DNA from: Gammaproteobacteria bacterium
Lineage (GTDB): Bacteria; Pseudomonadota; Gammaproteobacteria; Pseudomonadales; JAUIET01
NCBI GenBank assembly: GCA_030429735.1
Contig: JAUIET010000010.1
Span: forward strand, 124,001 to 188,000
Length of the DNA: 64,000 nt
Direction: 5' to 3'
In this document: in pieces, positions 43,844 to 54,854 of the stretch
Layout of the letters: each line of letters opens with the position of its first letter
How positions within the stretch are numbered: position 1 is the stretch's first letter
The notes under the pieces: model-generated
The model's input: the letters and a program-made list of their open reading frames with translations, nothing else
Told to the model about the DNA's origin: nothing
The model's database searches: none
Program-made: the position numbers and the translations under genes

Positions 43844-44905
43844 ATGAATAAGCTCTATAAGCTAGAAGCCCTCCGCGGGCTTGCGGCTATGTACGTGGTT
43901 TTTCATCACACCATACCGCATACAATATTATTGTGGGGTCTTAATTTCGGGTATCTGGTTCGCTTTGGTCAGGAAGCAGTAATTCTCTTTTTCCTGTTAT
44001 CTGGGTTCGTGATCAATTACTCCTATCAGAATTCCAAAAACAAATCCTTTAGAAGCTACTTCGCAAAGCGATTTGTCAGAATATATGTGCCGCTACTAAT
44101 TATTTTCCTGCTCACCTACTTGAGCACAAGTTACAACGCCGGTCAGTGGGTTGATCCGCAGCTTAAGGTGATGCTTGCAAATATTTTAATGCTACAAGAC
44201 TGGGCGAAGGCCAAACCTGGCGTTATCGTAGAGGCATACTTGGGTAACAATGTACTTTGGTCTCTTTCGTACGAGTGGTGGTTTTACATGGCATTCTTCC
44301 CATTGATCACCTATATCCGCAGCGAATCTGTTCGTGACAATGTGGTATTTTGCGCATCCATTGCCGCAGCAGTTGTGTACTTGTTCTATCCACTATTTGT
44401 GGTCAGAATCGTCATGTACATGGCGATTTGGTGGTCGGGCGTATACTATGCGCAGCGTTATATCGCAGGCGAGGTGGGCAATATCCGCTTAGCGCTAAAG
44501 CCAGTCCTCACGCTCAGCACAATACTTGCCATTCTTGTATTAAATGCTTTTTTGGCAAAAAGAGGTGGCGAGGCCCTATTTTTTGGTCTACATCCCGTGC
44601 TTGAGCTTCGTCACTTCCTGTTTGCACTTCTGGCGATTGTCTCGGCGTATGCATGGCGCATGGCGAGCTGGTTTGCTTTTGACAAGCTGGTAAAGCCTTT
44701 TGCTGTTGTTGCCCCAATATCTTATGTACTCTATATCTGTCACTGGCCGCTGTTCACCAACGCAACTTATTTATCTTTCATTGGCAATGCGTATCTAGAG
44801 TGGTTTGCTTATTTTGCAGTGGTGTTAATTCTGTCTTACTTGATCGAAGTCAAGTTCTACTCCCGAGTTCGCCGTCCACTCATGAAAGCCATTACTGGCG
44901 GCTAG
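43844..44905 (+). CDS. Acyltransferase 3 family membrane protein, locus B
   Basis: A 353-residue protein with about ten membrane helices. It begins KLEALRGLAAMYVVFHHT with the conserved Arg and His pair, has ILFFLLSGFVINYSY and SLSYEWWFYM, and ends with a basic tail. It is expected to O-acylate the locus B glycan. It stands alone between a divergent GT2 gene and a convergent oxidoreductase gene. Confidence 0.88.
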   Translation: MNKLYKLEALRGLAAMYVVFHHTIPHTILLWGLNFGYLVRFGQEAVILFFLLSGFVINYSYQNSKNKSFRSYFAKRFVRIYVPLLIIFLLTYLSTSYNAGQWVDPQLKVMLANILMLQDWAKAKPGVIVEAYLGNNVLWSLSYEWWFYMAFFPLITYIRSESVRDNVVFCASIAAAVVYLFYPLFVVRIVMYMAIWWSGVYYAQRYIAGEVGNIRLALKPVLTLSTILAILVLNAFLAKRGGEALFFGLHPVLELRHFLFALLAIVSAYAWRMASWFAFDKLVKPFAVVAPISYVLYICHWPLFTNATYLSFIGNAYLEWFAYFAVVLILSYLIEVKFYSRVRRPLMKAITGG

Positions 44906-44932
44906 GTTATTCGGCGAATGCAATTCGGCGTA

Positions 44933-45898
<966 letters not shown>

Positions 45899-46116
45899 TT
45901 AGAAGTAAAGCGTAGAACGGTACTTTTAATCTATTATCATATCCGTAATTGCAGGCGTTCGCGCTTATTATTTCGTGAACGGCATGTACCTCAATCCAGT
46001 CGTTAATTTCACAGCGGGGCAACATTTTTGTCATTCGCAACTTACTTGACAAGTGGTTTGACAGGCGCCAGAGAATTGAGTTAAACCGACTGTTTATAAA
46101 TGATGGAGCTTAATAA

Positions 46117-47466
46117 TTGAATTTTGCAAAACTAACAGCGGCCTACGGAGTTTTGTTTTGCATTACTCTGTTTCTCTCGGCCAATACCAAAATACTTGAT
46201 TCCGGCTCAGGATATATACCGTTGGGCCTGTCTGTATTATGCGCCTTGTTCTTGTTTATTGTTTCTAGCGATATCTCGCTTCCGCGACGCTTTAGAAAAT
46301 CGATTATCCCGCTGGCGATTTTTCTCGCATGGTTCGCGCTTAAGTACACCTTTGAGTCGGAAAACCCTTATGACACTCGCCAGGTGTTGTTTGGTACAAC
46401 CACGGGTGTGTTTTTTGCCTTGATTTTGGGCTTAATTAGCGCGTATTCGCTGTCTGCTATCTATAAGTTACGTTTAGCTAGGCAAACCCACCAGCCCGCG
46501 TTTGTCGTTGGTATGGTTTACCTGGCTATTGTTTTATTGCTGGGTATTGACTCTCTCCAGGCTCATCTCAGCGGTGCGCGCTGGGATGTTTTTCTGATTG
46601 AAGATAACAAGGGTTACTATCAGCGCGCTGGAAACTTCATATTTATACAATTTATGCTGGTAACAGCCACTTGTATTGTACTATTGATCACATCAAGCAA
46701 CCGCGTGAAGTTAATCAAATATTTCCCGCTATTAGGTGCCATTCTCGCACTAGCCGGCATTTACGGCTTCATGTCGCAATTAATCGGTAGCAACTCAGGG
46801 CTTGCAACCACGGTTGGCTTTGCGCTTATCTTCTTCGCATACTTCTTCTTAATGTACAGAAATATTGGGTTTGGTCTGGATGTTGGCAGTGAGGTGAGAT
46901 CTGCGTTACGCGGTGAGCTCAAGTTGAGTTCGCTCTTTGTCGGTAAGCTTGGCCGCAAGCTAATGCTCAGCGCTCTTGTAGCAAGCGGTCTTTTCGTGGC
47001 CTTTGGCACCCTGATTTTTGTGCTCAGTGATATTGACGCCGGCCAGTTACGAATTACAGGCTATGGCACCGGTGAGGTTAGCTCGGTGGATAGCAGATCG
47101 CGTATTTTCAAGAATAATTTCGTATCACACTTTGCTTTTGCTCCAATATTTGGCCATACCCAAGTGGACAAATTAGTGGGCGACCACGGTTCCTATGTTC
47201 ACAGTTTGCTTTCCATATTGCCTCATCTCGGTATTGTCGGTTTCCTGATCTTTTCGGTCGCTGTGCTGATGTTCTTTCAGGAGATGGTAATGCATGCGAA
47301 TGATTCGCGCCGCGCATTGAGCCACAACAAACAATACGCGCTGTTTAGGGTGCTTGCGTTGGTCATTGTATTGGCCTGTGGCGTTGCGTCTGCCTACTAT
47401 ATCTGGCCCCCGCTTTGGTATTCTATTGGGCTGTTTGGTATCAGCTGGCGTGAAGTGGGTAGGTAG
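46117..47466 (+). CDS. Wzy-like polymerase/ligase membrane protein, locus B
   Basis: A 449-residue protein with about eleven membrane helices. A central periplasmic segment has VDSRSRIFKNNFVSHFAFAP and GHTQVDKLVGDHGSYVHSLLS, matching the O-antigen polymerase/ligase pattern with conserved Arg and His. A TTG start at 46117 is supported by GGAG eight bases upstream. It is the second polymerase-like protein in the window and probably serves the locus B glycan. Confidence 0.78.
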   Translation: MNFAKLTAAYGVLFCITLFLSANTKILDSGSGYIPLGLSVLCALFLFIVSSDISLPRRFRKSIIPLAIFLAWFALKYTFESENPYDTRQVLFGTTTGVFFALILGLISAYSLSAIYKLRLARQTHQPAFVVGMVYLAIVLLLGIDSLQAHLSGARWDVFLIEDNKGYYQRAGNFIFIQFMLVTATCIVLLITSSNRVKLIKYFPLLGAILALAGIYGFMSQLIGSNSGLATTVGFALIFFAYFFLMYRNIGFGLDVGSEVRSALRGELKLSSLFVGKLGRKLMLSALVASGLFVAFGTLIFVLSDIDAGQLRITGYGTGEVSSVDSRSRIFKNNFVSHFAFAPIFGHTQVDKLVGDHGSYVHSLLSILPHLGIVGFLIFSVAVLMFFQEMVMHANDSRRALSHNKQYALFRVLALVIVLACGVASAYYIWPPLWYSIGLFGISWREVGR

Positions 47467-47611
47467 CTACTTTCGGTCTTGAACTTCTATTTCTAAAGGG
47501 ATGGTGGCTAGACTCTTATGTGAGTTTTGAGTGCTCGTTAGGCTGACAGATGGTAGCAATACCAGTCATGTACGCGTGTATTATAGGCCCACATAACAAA
47601 TGGAGAATTGC

Positions 47612-48196
47612 GTGACGTTTACAGCACACGAAACTGCAATTATAGATGATGGAGCAACGATCGGCAGTGGCAGTCGCGTCTGGCATTTCGTTCATGTGTG
47701 TGCAGGGGCGCATATTGGAGAGGGCGTCTCGCTCGGGCAAAACGTGTTCGTTGGCAATAACGTGCGTATAGGTGACCGGTGCAAAATTCAGAATAACGTG
47801 TCTGTTTACGACAATGTTTACCTTGAACAGGATGTGTTTTGTGGTCCAAGCATGGTGTTCACCAATGTATACAATCCAAGGTCTTCGGTGAATCGCAAAT
47901 CAGAGTATCGAGATACCTATGTGAACAAAGGTGCTACCTTGGGTGCCAACTGTACAGTTGTTTGTGGCGTAACCATCGGAGAATTTGCTTTCATAGGTGC
48001 GGGTGCTCTGGTTAATAGAGATATAAAGCCGTTTGAGCTGGTTGTAGGCGTGCCCGGAAAACAAATAGGCTGGATGAGTGAATTTGGGGAGCGGCTCAAT
48101 CTCCCGATACACGGCAATGGCGTTGAGACCTGCGAACATACTGGGCAAGTTTACGTTCTGGAAGCCGGAGTTCTTCGGCAGCAGGTTGAAGAGTGA
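47612..48196 (+). CDS. WbpD-like UDP-sugar N-acetyltransferase
   Basis: A 194-residue left-handed beta-helix acyltransferase with hexapeptide repeats. [46 protein letters not shown] and [14 protein letters not shown] match the WbpD/WlbB signature. It acetylates the 3-amino group of UDP-GlcNAc3NA. I chose the GTG at 47612, since GGAG lies six bases upstream and the protein then starts in register with WbpD; an ATG at 47600 is also possible. The stop overlaps the WbpE-like start by 4 bases. Confidence 0.9.
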   Translation: MTFTAHETAIIDDGATIGSGSRVWHFVHVCAGAHIGEGVSLGQNVFVGNNVRIGDRCKIQNNVSVYDNVYLEQDVFCGPSMVFTNVYNPRSSVNRKSEYRDTYVNKGATLGANCTVVCGVTIGEFAFIGAGALVNRDIKPFELVVGVPGKQIGWMSEFGERLNLPIHGNGVETCEHTGQVYVLEAGVLRQQVEE

Positions 48197-49314
48197 GTAT
48201 CCAATTTATAGATTTAAAGGCCCAATATCAGCATTTGCAGCCAAGAATCGACCGGCGAATTGCCGGGGTGCTAGCCAAAGCAGACTTTATTCTTGGCGAC
48301 GAGGTCGGAGAATTAGAAGAAAAACTGGCGGAGTTTGTCGGTGTAAAGCACGTAATCAGCTGCGCTAACGGAACTGATGCACTTCAGCTAAGCTTGATGA
48401 CCTTGGGTATTGGCGCCGGAGACGCGGTATTCTGCCCAACATTCACTTTTTTCGCATCCGCTGAAGTTATTGCCTTAGCAGGTGCCACTCCAATATTTGT
48501 AGACGTAGATAGAGAAACGTTTAATCTTTGTTCCAAAGACCTGGCTCGCAAAATTGACCAGCTGTCTGCTGATTCGACATTGACTCCAAAAGCAATTATG
48601 GCCGTTGATTTATTTGGATTGCCTGCGAATTTCGATGAACTTGCCAAGGTAGCGAAAGAGACCGGCATGTATCTAATTGAAGATGCCGCGCAGGGGTTTG
48701 GTGGTGCCATTGATGCGCGACGAGCGTGTTCCTTCGGCGATATTGCTACAACAAGCTTTTTTCCGGCCAAACCTCTGGGTTGTTATGGTGATGGAGGGGC
48801 AGTTTTCACCGACAAAGATGACTATGCTGATTTACTTCGATCATACCGGGTGCACGGTAAAGGCGATAATAAGTACCACAATGTTCGGGTAGGGCTGAAC
48901 AGTCGGCTGGATACTATCCAGGCTGCTATATTGCTGGAAAAGCTTGAAGAATTCCCTCTTGAATTAAAGCGCAGGAATGAAATAGCCGAGCATTACTCCA
49001 GATCATTGTGCGCTAAGTACGATGTACCACGGGTACCAACAGGGTATACAAGCGCCTGGGCACAGTATACTTTACGAAACCTTGAGAACCGCGACCACAT
49101 AGGCAACACACTTCGCCAGTCCAATATACCAAGTGCGGTTTACTACGCCACCTGCATGCACGAACAACCAGTATTCGATAGCCTGAGGCAGGTCTCAAAT
49201 CATCAGCACCCTGTGGCCGAAAGCCTGGCGCGCACTTGCCTGAGTATACCCATGCATCCTTATCTCAGTGATGCTGAAGTGGACACGATTGTAATGTCAC
49301 TTTTGTCTTGCTAA
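48193..49314 (+). CDS. WbpE-like UDP-sugar 3-aminotransferase
   Basis: A 373-residue DegT/DnrJ/EryC1 aminotransferase. The start [18 protein letters not shown] and the PLP Lys193 in [14 protein letters not shown] agree with WbpE/WlbC, which aminates the 3-keto product of WbpB. The GTG start overlaps the WbpD-like stop (GTGA). Only one aminotransferase domain is present, unlike the fused protein at 38782. Confidence 0.9.
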   Translation: MSIQFIDLKAQYQHLQPRIDRRIAGVLAKADFILGDEVGELEEKLAEFVGVKHVISCANGTDALQLSLMTLGIGAGDAVFCPTFTFFASAEVIALAGATPIFVDVDRETFNLCSKDLARKIDQLSADSTLTPKAIMAVDLFGLPANFDELAKVAKETGMYLIEDAAQGFGGAIDARRACSFGDIATTSFFPAKPLGCYGDGGAVFTDKDDYADLLRSYRVHGKGDNKYHNVRVGLNSRLDTIQAAILLEKLEEFPLELKRRNEIAEHYSRSLCAKYDVPRVPTGYTSAWAQYTLRNLENRDHIGNTLRQSNIPSAVYYATCMHEQPVFDSLRQVSNHQHPVAESLARTCLSIPMHPYLSDAEVDTIVMSLLSC

Positions 49315-49353
49315 CGCACTGCACACCAAGAAATCAAAAGTGATCACCTAGCT

Positions 49354-51186
49354 ATGTGTGGAATAAGCGGAATTATCAGTTTGTCGGGTGGCGGTGTTGA
49401 CGAAAATCGTCTTCACGCTATGAACGAACTAATCGAACACAGAGGGCCTGATGGAGAAGGTTACTACATAGAAGGTCCTATCGGCCTGGCCCATCGTCGC
49501 TTGGCGATCCTGGATTTGAGTGAGGACGGTGCTCAACCCATGTGCACTGAGTCTGGCCTGGTGATTGTGTTCAATGGGGAAATATACAACTATATCGAGC
49601 TCAGGGAGCAATTACAGGAAAGAGGACATAAGTTCGTTACCGGAACTGACACAGAAGTAATCCTTGCAGCTTATACGGAGTGGGGAACCGATTGTGTACG
49701 TCGCTTTAATGGCATGTGGGCCTTCGCTCTGTATGACAGCAAGCATAACCGTTTGTTTTGTAGCCGTGATCGATTTGGTGTTAAACCTTTCTATTACACA
49801 TTGATAGATGGGGTTCTCTCATTCGGTTCCGAGATCAAACAACTCATCGACGCTGCGCCTAAGGCAAATAGTAGGATTATTGTAGAGTTTCTAGTCGCCC
49901 AGGTGCTGGAACACAAGGACGAAACCTTTTTTGATGGCGTGAAAAAACTTCCACCATCCCACAATTTAATCGTGGATATTGCCAGTGGCAAGCTACGGTT
50001 TGAGCGCTACTTTGAGATAGCTCGTAATGAGGAAGTTGCGAAGCTCTCTACCGATGAGGCAATGACTCTTCTTCAATCTGAGCTTAAGCGATCGGTTGAA
50101 TATCGCTTACGATCTGATGTGACAGTAGGAACCTGTTTAAGCGGTGGTTTGGACAGCTCCAGCGTTGCTGCTGAAGCTGCATCGCAGCTCAAAGAAGGTG
50201 GGCACCAACATAAACTCACCGCAATTACGGCTGTTTCCAGTGAGCCTGAAGGAGACGAAAGTGAGTTCGCGCGGCAGGTTGTGGACGCAGCCGGCCTGCA
50301 TTGGGTAACAATTCAGCCTGCAAATAGCGAATTTGAAGATTCACTGGATGAAGTGATTTATACGCAGGAAGAGCCATTTGGTGGCCCTTCTATTTTTATG
50401 CAATATTTCGTGATGCAGGAGGCTAAACGCCAAGGGTGTAAAGTGATGTTGGACGGCCAAGGCGGTGACGAAACGCTGCTAGGCTATGAAAAGTACTATC
50501 CGGCGGCCTACTACGCCTATTGGCAGCGACATGGCTTCATCAAAACGGTGAAAGAAATTCTGCAGTCTAGAAAAAACAACACCAAAATGAGTGTTGCCTG
50601 GATCCTTACCTATGTCTTCGGTATGTTTTTTTCGAGCCTTCGTAAGCGCCTGTATAAGCATAAGTGTAAATTCATAAAACCGGAATTCCTGAACGCGAGT
50701 GATTACTCTCACTTGGACGATATTTCAAGGTATTGCCTGGATGTTTTTGAGCTGCAAAAGTATGAAATTGAGTCAACCAATCTCCCCGTCTTATTGCGTT
50801 ACGAAGACAAAAACTCGATGCGCCATTCAATAGAAACAAGGCTACCTTTTGTTGATTTTCAAATGCTCCAAAATTCTCTAAACCTGAGTGTGGAGCATAA
50901 GATTAAGTCAGGTTGGACAAAATATATTCTCAGAAAGTCAGTGGAAGCAATGTTACCGGCTACAGTCGTCTGGCGAAAAAATAAGTTTGGCTTTGCCGCC
51001 CCTGAAAAAACATGGTTAGAAGCCCAGCAACAACAAATGTTGGATGAGGTGAAGGCTTCTAAGATACTTGGCAACTTATGCAACCGGGAAAAACTTATTG
51101 AATCGTTTCCAGATCTAGACCTGCGATTGAAGTGGAGGGTGTATAACATTGCGGCATGGGAGAGGCTGTTTAATGTCTCACCATAA
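49354..51186 (+). CDS. Asparagine-synthase-like amidotransferase, locus B
   Basis: A 610-residue class II amidotransferase. Cys2 of MCGISGII is the glutaminase nucleophile and SGGLDSSSV is the PP-loop. The neighbouring WbpB/D/E/I set makes a uronic acid, so conversion of a uronate to the uronamide (as done by WbpS-like enzymes) is a more likely role than asparagine synthesis. The last 14 bases overlap the following glycosyltransferase gene. Confidence 0.85.
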   Translation: MCGISGIISLSGGGVDENRLHAMNELIEHRGPDGEGYYIEGPIGLAHRRLAILDLSEDGAQPMCTESGLVIVFNGEIYNYIELREQLQERGHKFVTGTDTEVILAAYTEWGTDCVRRFNGMWAFALYDSKHNRLFCSRDRFGVKPFYYTLIDGVLSFGSEIKQLIDAAPKANSRIIVEFLVAQVLEHKDETFFDGVKKLPPSHNLIVDIASGKLRFERYFEIARNEEVAKLSTDEAMTLLQSELKRSVEYRLRSDVTVGTCLSGGLDSSSVAAEAASQLKEGGHQHKLTAITAVSSEPEGDESEFARQVVDAAGLHWVTIQPANSEFEDSLDEVIYTQEEPFGGPSIFMQYFVMQEAKRQGCKVMLDGQGGDETLLGYEKYYPAAYYAYWQRHGFIKTVKEILQSRKNNTKMSVAWILTYVFGMFFSSLRKRLYKHKCKFIKPEFLNASDYSHLDDISRYCLDVFELQKYEIESTNLPVLLRYEDKNSMRHSIETRLPFVDFQMLQNSLNLSVEHKIKSGWTKYILRKSVEAMLPATVVWRKNKFGFAAPEKTWLEAQQQQMLDEVKASKILGNLCNREKLIESFPDLDLRLKWRVYNIAAWERLFNVSP

Positions 51187-52279
51187 ATCGGTCTGCCATA
51201 TTACGACTGCGCACCCGCGCAACGATACACGGATATTTCTGAAACAGTGCCAGAGCCTCTCTAGTTTTGGTTATCATGTTTCGCTTATTGTTAATGACGG
51301 GCAGGGCAATTCAGAGCAGACAGGAGTTCGAATAGTCGACCTTGGTGGGCACAAGGGTAGATTGGGCAGGGCATTGGTAGCAGTGCCAAAGGCTGTGAAT
51401 GCTGCACTTCGCGAAAAATGCGATGTATATCACTTCCATGACCCGGAATTGATACCTGTAGGTGTAATGCTAGCTGTGTTGGGTAAATCAGTTATTTACG
51501 ATGTACATGAAGATTTGCCTAATGACATTATGGACAAACCTTGGATTGCGCCCCGGCTCCGGCGTGGTGTTTCAGCGTGTGCAAGCGTGGTGGAGCGGCT
51601 CTCTGTTAAACTATTTGCTGGTGTTGTTTGTGCTACGCCGTTCATTACCGAGCGGTTCAAGGCGATGCATAACAATGTAGAGAATATCAATAACTACCCA
51701 ATTATTGGAGAGCTACAATCTGAACCACATGCGACACGAAGCGGAAACAGAGCCGTGTATGTGGGTGGAATTTCCGTTCTAAGAGGAATTTTACCTGTCG
51801 TCAAAAGCTTGCATAACTCGAACGTAAAGCTCGATTTGCTTGGTACTTTCAGTATCCCGCATGAAAGAGAAGCGGCATGTCATACGCCTGGCTGGGAAAA
51901 CGTTTGTGAACATGGCTTCGCAGATCGACAGAGGGTCGCTGAATTTATGGCCGATTCAATTGCCGGTATTGTTACCTTTCTGCCTTGTTCGAATCATGTA
52001 AATGCGCAGCCAAACAAAATGTTCGAATATATGTCGGCTGGGTTGCCCGTCATTTGTTCTAGTTTTCCGCTATGGCGGGATATCGTAGAAAGTCATAACT
52101 GTGGGATTTGTGTTGACCCGGATAATCCTGCTGAAATTGCGGCCGCACTGCGGCGCTTATGCGAAAATCCGGACCTCGTTCGCGAAATGGGTGAAAACGG
52201 AAAAAAAGCAGTGCTAACTACTTTTAACTGGGCGGCTGAGGCCTCAAAACTAAACGCTATGTATGGCGAAATCAAATGA
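51173..52279 (+). CDS. GT4-like glycosyltransferase
   Basis: A 368-residue GT-B enzyme. CHITTAHPRNDTRIFLKQCQ at the start, DVYHFHDPELIPVG in the middle and NVNAQPNKMFEYMSAGLPVI near the C-terminus identify the GT4-like family. I chose the ATG at 51173 because GGGAGAGG lies a few bases upstream; an earlier start at 51149 is deeper in the preceding gene. The stop overlaps the epimerase start (ATGA). Confidence 0.85.
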   Translation: MSHHKSVCHITTAHPRNDTRIFLKQCQSLSSFGYHVSLIVNDGQGNSEQTGVRIVDLGGHKGRLGRALVAVPKAVNAALREKCDVYHFHDPELIPVGVMLAVLGKSVIYDVHEDLPNDIMDKPWIAPRLRRGVSACASVVERLSVKLFAGVVCATPFITERFKAMHNNVENINNYPIIGELQSEPHATRSGNRAVYVGGISVLRGILPVVKSLHNSNVKLDLLGTFSIPHEREAACHTPGWENVCEHGFADRQRVAEFMADSIAGIVTFLPCSNHVNAQPNKMFEYMSAGLPVICSSFPLWRDIVESHNCGICVDPDNPAEIAAALRRLCENPDLVREMGENGKKAVLTTFNWAAEASKLNAMYGEIK

Positions 52280-53352
52280 AAATACTGACTGTAATAGGCG
52301 CAAGGCCACAGTTTATTAAGGCGGCGGCTGTATCGCGCCAACTTAAAGCTACGGATAACATTGAAGAAGTGTTGGTGCACACGGGGCAGCATTTCGACTC
52401 GAACATGAGTGAAATATTCTTTGAGCAAATGGATATTCCCGTACCTGTACATAACCTTGAGGTATCAGGGCTTAGTCATGGCACAATGACCGGTCGAATG
52501 ATGGAAAAACTGGATGTTACATTTGATCAAGAGCAACCTGATGTGGTGATGGTTTATGGGGACACCAACTCCACGCTTGCCGGCGCACTGGTAGCGGCGA
52601 AGCGTCATATTCCTGTTGCTCATGTTGAGGCCGGCTTGCGCAGTTTCAATATGGAAATGCCCGAAGAGATTAACCGTATCTTAACTGATAGAGTGAGCGC
52701 GTTGTTAGCGTGCCCAACTGATACAGCCGTGGAAAACCTAGTTAAAGAGGGCTACGAGCATTTTGGCGCAAGGATAAGAAAATGCGGTGACGTTATGCAG
52801 GACGCAGCGCTCTATTACGCACCGAAGGCCATCCGGCCTGAGGCGCTTGCTGATAATTTTTGCGAGCAGAAATTTGTGTTGGCTACCATCCATAGAGCAG
52901 AAAATGTCGATTGCGAAGCGAATCTCACGGAATGCGTAGGCGCTCTAAACCAGATAAATCGGCGAATGCCGGTGGTGGTTCCATTACATCCCCGTACTAA
53001 AGCCGCCGTGGAAAAGCTCAACCTTGAAGTAGAGTTTACGGTTATCGATCCAGTTGGTTATTTGGAAATGATTTATTTGCTACAACGCTGTCAGATCGTA
53101 CTGACCGACAGCGGTGGCTTACAGAAAGAAGCTTTCTTTTTCGGCAAACCTTGCATCACAATGCGCGAAGAAACCGAATGGGTAGAATTAGTAGCCATTG
53201 GATGTGTCGTGTTAACCGGCTGTCGCAAAGAGGCGATTTTGGAACAGTTTGAGAGTCATCAGCATACGATTGTTACCGATGAAACTAATTTGTATGGTGG
53301 CGGGAATGCGGCTCAAAATATTGTGCACGAACTGGCAAGCTTGGCGCGATAG
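52276..53352 (+). CDS. WbpI-like UDP-GlcNAc(3NAc)A 2-epimerase
   Basis: A 358-residue non-hydrolysing UDP-sugar 2-epimerase. GARPQFIKAAAVSRQL, HTGQHFDSNMSEIFFEQ, YGDTNSTLAGA, HVEAGLRS, PLHPRT and SGGLQKEAFFFGKP are all present. In this setting it should convert UDP-GlcNAc3NAcA to UDP-ManNAc3NAcA as WbpI does, although WecB-type GlcNAc epimerase activity is possible. It ends the plus-strand run. Confidence 0.88.
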   Translation: MKILTVIGARPQFIKAAAVSRQLKATDNIEEVLVHTGQHFDSNMSEIFFEQMDIPVPVHNLEVSGLSHGTMTGRMMEKLDVTFDQEQPDVVMVYGDTNSTLAGALVAAKRHIPVAHVEAGLRSFNMEMPEEINRILTDRVSALLACPTDTAVENLVKEGYEHFGARIRKCGDVMQDAALYYAPKAIRPEALADNFCEQKFVLATIHRAENVDCEANLTECVGALNQINRRMPVVVPLHPRTKAAVEKLNLEVEFTVIDPVGYLEMIYLLQRCQIVLTDSGGLQKEAFFFGKPCITMREETEWVELVAIGCVVLTGCRKEAILEQFESHQHTIVTDETNLYGGGNAAQNIVHELASLAR

Positions 53353-53375
53353 CTACGAATATTTCGCAGAGGCAT

Positions 53376-54587
53376 TTACTGCGCTTGCGACGCTAATAAG
53401 CCTTTATTATCTCGTTCAAAAGTAACTCTGGCCAGACTGCCAAGCGTCTTCATTTTCTCAAAATTACTTACATTGAGTGCTGGAGACAATGCCCAATCAA
53501 CATATTTTCGATAGAGTTGATCGTCATACAAACTGAGTTTGGCCCATGCCCCATTGTTGTTAGCAATTCCGCCTGTACCGCCACTACCGTTGACGTAAAC
53601 AGCAAATCCGTCGTTTACCCAGATCACACGAGTTACCGTATTCACCAATCGGTCAATATCTTGCGAGCTGACAAAGGAGTAACCTTCTTGATAGCCCTCT
53701 ACAATAAAGTTGATTACATCGTTCGCGTGGCTAACGTCCAGGGTTCCGCCCGGGTTGTAATTGCAGTCGCTGGTGTATATTGTGCAGGTAATGTTATACG
53801 AGTTTGTATCTGCTCGTAACTCTAGCGACTTAACGAGTTCGGCGCCTTTACGTTCTATGTATTCTGCGTATTGCGTTTCTCCAGTGGCCTTATGCAGACC
53901 AATTGCTACCGAGCCCAAACGCCCCAAAAAGTGAGTGGTCACGGCATCGGTTGAGCTTATATACGCAAGCTTGCCCGTGGGTGCCCATTTCTCCCATACA
54001 TGCCGTTCCAGATAGTTGAGCATTTTCTCCAGCTCGCCCTTATAAACAACGTTAAGATCTGCTCTTTCGGCGATGGTAGCTGCCGTGCGTGCGATACCGG
54101 CGGCGGCTCGCCATTCGTAGTGCCAGTGGTTCTTGTACCCCAGATGGGGAACGTACGGTGAATGCCAATCTAAATAACCGTCTGAGTCTGTATCTGACCC
54201 TGAGTCAATAAAAGCTACACCCATCTCGACTGCGGTGTTTAGGTATTTTAGTTCCGATGTGGCGCTATACAGTTCAAGCAGGCCATCTGTCGCAGGCCAG
54301 CGGTAATAGCCAGAAGTTACGTCTTTTCCAGCTTCAGCCACCCAGCTGCTATCGATTAATGAATCGGCTTTTTTCCGCAATGCAGTGAGTATTTCAGAAA
54401 TAATTGGGGTTTTTGTTGCGAGCTGTTGCTTACCACAAGATTGCGGGTCGTCGGAAACGCGTTTTTCATCGACCGTTAATCCGGAAGGTGAGCAGGGCTT
54501 GTTTGCCATCGCGTCGAGAGAAAATTGAGTAAATGCTACTACGGCCAAAAGATTAACAAAAATCTGCTTATACAATTTATTTGTCAT
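53376..54587 (-). CDS. Secreted (alpha/alpha)-toroid-like protein, candidate glycan lyase or hydrolase
   Basis: A 403-residue exported protein (signal peptide about 1-28, ending LDAMA). The body is helical with regular Trp/Tyr/His-rich segments (YYRWPATDGLLELYSATSEL, NHWHYEWRAAAGIARTAATI, LDVSHANDVINFIVEGYQ), suggesting an (alpha/alpha)-toroid as used by polysaccharide lyases and some hydrolases and epimerases. The exact family is not recognised. The ATG at 54587 gives the signal peptide directly. A degradative enzyme within a polymer locus could trim or release the glycan. Confidence 0.6.
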   Translation of the reverse strand: MTNKLYKQIFVNLLAVVAFTQFSLDAMANKPCSPSGLTVDEKRVSDDPQSCGKQQLATKTPIISEILTALRKKADSLIDSSWVAEAGKDVTSGYYRWPATDGLLELYSATSELKYLNTAVEMGVAFIDSGSDTDSDGYLDWHSPYVPHLGYKNHWHYEWRAAAGIARTAATIAERADLNVVYKGELEKMLNYLERHVWEKWAPTGKLAYISSTDAVTTHFLGRLGSVAIGLHKATGETQYAEYIERKGAELVKSLELRADTNSYNITCTIYTSDCNYNPGGTLDVSHANDVINFIVEGYQEGYSFVSSQDIDRLVNTVTRVIWVNDGFAVYVNGSGGTGGIANNNGAWAKLSLYDDQLYRKYVDWALSPALNVSNFEKMKTLGSLARVTFERDNKGLLASQAQ

Positions 54588-54854
54588 TTTGCTACCGCAA
54601 ACCGTTTGGATTGGCCGAACATATATTGAACTATAGTTGCCTGAATGCCAAACCACTTGATGGACTTCTCAGAATCTGCTTTTCGTCGGATTGATGACGC
54701 TAAGCAGATAGCTCAGAAAGCGTATTTATCATTGTAAACAGTAACTTGTACTAAACTCACTTTCTTCCCGTAATGCAGAGACATTGACAAGTCATTCGTT
54801 GTTCGGCACAGTGGCCTGGCTATTATTTGATCAAGTTAACATATTGGTAGTGAC

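Noticed and set aside
46045-46085. Tandem TTGACA promoter before the locus B polymerase gene
   Set aside because: Two TTGACA hexamers occur but neither has a convincing -10 at 16-18 bases.
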